Assembly: GCF_000281045.1 (NCBI RefSeq)
Contig: NW_008246104.1
Span: forward strand, 303,562-367,561
Direction: 5' to 3'
DNA: 64,000 nucleotides
Source: Saprolegnia diclina VS20
Taxonomy: Eukaryota; Oomycota; Saprolegniomycetes; Saprolegniales; Saprolegniaceae
Position 1 is the first letter of the stretch, and each line of letters begins with the position of its first letter. Of this stretch, positions 62,209 to 64,000 are shown piece by piece. The notes below the pieces were generated by a model. It ran no database searches and had not been told where the DNA came from. It worked only from the letters and a program-made list of their open reading frames with translations. Both the position numbers and the translations under genes were made by a program.

Positions 62209-63587
62209 ATGGGGCAGTCGTTTGGCCTCGACATTGGTACGACCGCTTCACATGCACATGGGGATGACGATGGTCACAGGTGGCACGCTCTCCAAGATTG
62301 TCTACTTTGAGCAGGCGCCGGGCCAAAACAGTCGGCCGCGGGCCAATTCGCACGTGCTCGCGGCGCAAGAGGTCTCTCGCTTCGTCAAGTCGAGCGACAG
62401 CTACGGCAGCTCGGGCGTCCGGGACACGCGCTTGAGCATCACGTCCGAGACGCTCGGCGGCACGCTGCATTTCATGCACTTTGAGACGCGCAAGATGGAG
62501 GGCGCGGTCATGCAAGTCGCCAACCACAGCTTGAGCCAGTCGCTCCGCGTCGTCTCGTGCACGGGCGGTGGCGCCCACAAGGTACTACGTCGTCGAATCC
62601 CATTGGAAGCGGCTCAGCGTCCATGCAGTACGCCGAGATGATCCACATGCTCGCGGGCATTGAAGTGCGCAAGAAGGACGAGATTGCGTGCCTCGTGCGC
62701 GGCCTCAACTTTCTCCTCAACGTCTTTCCCAACGAAGTGTACACGTTTGTGGTATACTATCAATGTATCAATATCGATCGTCGTATAAGTCCAAATTAGA
62801 ACGTCGACTTTGGCTCGCTCTCGGCGACGCGCGTGAGCCTCGTGCGCGACAACAAGGACGAAGACATATTCCCCTACATCGTACGCCCATTCCGAGATGT
62901 ATATAATGGCTACGGTCCATGTAGCTCGTCAGCATTGGGTCGGGCGTGAGTGTGCTGCATGTGACGGGTCCCAACACGTTTACGCGCGTCAGTGGTAGCT
63001 CGATTGGCGGCGGTATGTTGCTCAAGATTGTCTGTATCGAGTGGTAGCATGGACATGGTGCTGCTAGGGACGTACTGGGGCCTGTGCCGCATGCTCTTTG
63101 AGTGCAACACGTACGACGAGGCGCTCGACTTGGCCGTGCACGGGCGCAACGCGTCGGTCGACATGAGCGTCGGCGACATTTACGGCGGCGCGTACGAGAA
63201 GTTTAACCTCCCGGCGACGACGGTTGCGAGCAGCTTTGGTACGCTCTCTGGTTTGGCGTCCATTGGCTTCAAATGTGGATAGGCAAGATGATTTCGGTCG
63301 ATCGGAGCAGCGTCTCGGACGCGGACATTGCGCGGTCGCTCCTCGTGATGACGACGCAGAACATTGGGCTCATCGCGTACCTCAATGCGTGCATCCATGG
63401 CACGAAGCGCATCTTTTTTGTCGGCAACTTCCTGCGGCACAACAAGATTTCCTGCCGGACGCTCGCGTACGCCATCAACTTTTGGTCCAAAGGCGAGATG
63501 AAGGCGCATTTCTGCCGCCACGAAGGGTACCTCGGCGCGCTCGGCGCCTTCTTGAGCCAAGCCCACGACATGCCTTGCAACCCGTAA
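62209..63587 (+). CDS. PANK: Pantothenate kinase (eukaryotic type II)
   Basis: First and rate-setting enzyme of coenzyme A synthesis, phosphorylating pantothenate with ATP. Exon 1 is only MGQSFGLDI, joined across a 45-base intron to GGTLSKIVYFEQAPG, giving the family's DIGGTLxKxVYFE nucleotide loop. Later exons give GGTLHFMHFETRKM, VVSCTGGGAHK, MIHMLAGIEVRKKDEI, LVSIGSGVSVL, VSGSSIGGG and TYWGLCRMLF. DIYGGAYEKFNLPA, VASSFG, IARSLLVMTTQNIG, IFFVGNFLRHNKIS and AHFCRHEGYLGALGAF follow. These are the PANK blocks in order. Introns are about 45 to 70 bases; borders in the short middle exons are approximate. There is no clear N-terminal targeting extension, so it is likely cytosolic. Confidence 0.9.
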
Positions 63588-63655
63588 GCTTGCACAAGGA
63601 AATACGCCGAGAAAAACACTTGATGTATTGATACGATACAGACACGACACGCTTC

Positions 63656-64000
63656 TTAGTTGCGGCGAAGGTGGAGCGACGCGCCGGGACCGTACGGAGG
63701 AGGCGTCGTCGGGTCCGAGCACGGGGTCGGGTTAGGACCCGGCTGCGGGCCAGGCTGCGGGCCGGGTTGCGGGCCGGGCTGCGGACCAGGCTGAGGGCCG
63801 GGCTGAGGACCTGGTTGCGGACCAGGGCCGGGCTGCGGACCAGGCTGCGGACCAGGCTGAGGACCAGGGCCGGGTTGAGGACCAGGTTGCGGGCCGGGCT
63901 GCGGACCAGGACCGGGCTGAGGGCCAGGTTGCGGGCCGGGCTGAGGACCAGGCGGATACGGAGTGGGGCCAGGCTGAGGACCAGGGCCAGGCTGCGGACC
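63656..64000 (-). CDS. 3' end of a Pro-Gln-Pro-Gly repeat protein (partial)
   Basis: The minus frame is open from the window end to the TAA at 63656-63658. It reads as tandem PQPGPQPGPG-type units for about 80 residues, then NPTPCSDPTTPPPYGPGAS and LHLRRN. The repeats are built of 12- and 18-base DNA units (63730-64000). The composition suits an extended extracellular or cell-wall-linked tail, but the functional N-terminal part lies outside. The stop is 68 bases from the convergent pantothenate kinase stop. Confidence 0.7.
   Translation of the reverse strand, partial: GPQPGPGPQPGPTPYPPGPQPGPQPGPQPGPGPQPGPQPGPQPGPGPQPGPQPGPQPGPGPQPGPQPGPQPGPQPGPQPGPQPGPQPGPNPTPCSDPTTPPPYGPGASLHLRRN
63730..64000. 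repeat. PQPG-coding minisatellite
   Basis: Degenerate 6-base-multiple units of CCAGGCTGCGGA / CCGGGCTGAGGA type run to the window edge. Such arrays often vary in copy number between strains. Confidence 0.85.

Overview
The window is nuclear eukaryotic DNA. Introns are very short, about 40 to 55 bases, nearly all GT-AG, and genes are packed on both strands, often with fewer than 100 bases between convergent stop codons. The gene set points to an oomycete, probably of the Saprolegniales: START-domain proteins, START proteins with a FYVE-like zinc cluster, coiled-coil/START-like proteins of the kind often labelled M96 in oomycetes, a CCH-type zinc-finger repeat protein, YeeE/YedE transporters, and flagellar or basal-body genes. 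The taxon call is inferred from gene families; no rRNA or other marker is present. Gaps of Ns lie at 12658-12907 and 48582-49189.

Layout. 1-8 kb: 3' end of an unknown coiled-coil gene, UFC1 (UFM1-conjugating E2), a SERINC membrane protein, a small basic protein, delta-tubulin, a type I membrane protein, and a paralogue of the small basic protein. 8-16 kb: a PHD-finger coiled-coil gene divergent from a sperm-tail PG-rich (SHIPPO) repeat gene, protein phosphatase inhibitor 2, a PIG3-like quinone oxidoreductase and a START protein. 18-27 kb: a START/FYVE-like gene, two YeeE/YedE transporter paralogues flanking a triple-PDZ gene, and a CCH zinc-finger gene. 27-35 kb: three related coiled-coil/START-like genes, two of them head to head, around a gene-poor 2.8 kb stretch. 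35-40 kb: an alanine-glyoxylate aminotransferase with a predicted C-terminal membrane anchor, COMMD10, and a membrane-anchored metallophosphoesterase. 40-51 kb: one very large BEACH-WD40 gene. 51-64 kb: a PWWP / DEK-C-like / TFIIS-N-like chromatin protein, a coiled-coil/actin-fold fusion, a centrosomin CM1-like coiled-coil protein, pantothenate kinase, and the 3' end of a gene encoding a Pro-Gln-Pro-Gly repeat protein.

Themes. Several genes belong to the flagellum, basal body or cytoskeleton (delta-tubulin, SHIPPO repeat, CM1-like protein, actin-fold fusion), as expected for an organism with zoospores, but they are scattered and no operon-like logic is visible. The most unusual object is the gene at 53084-57883, where an actin-related fold is encoded in frame at the end of a coiled-coil region of about 900 residues. 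A second non-obvious signal is a CCGGAT element (best form TATCCGGATA), often as two copies 5 to 15 bases apart, just upstream of the start codons of at least seven otherwise unrelated genes.
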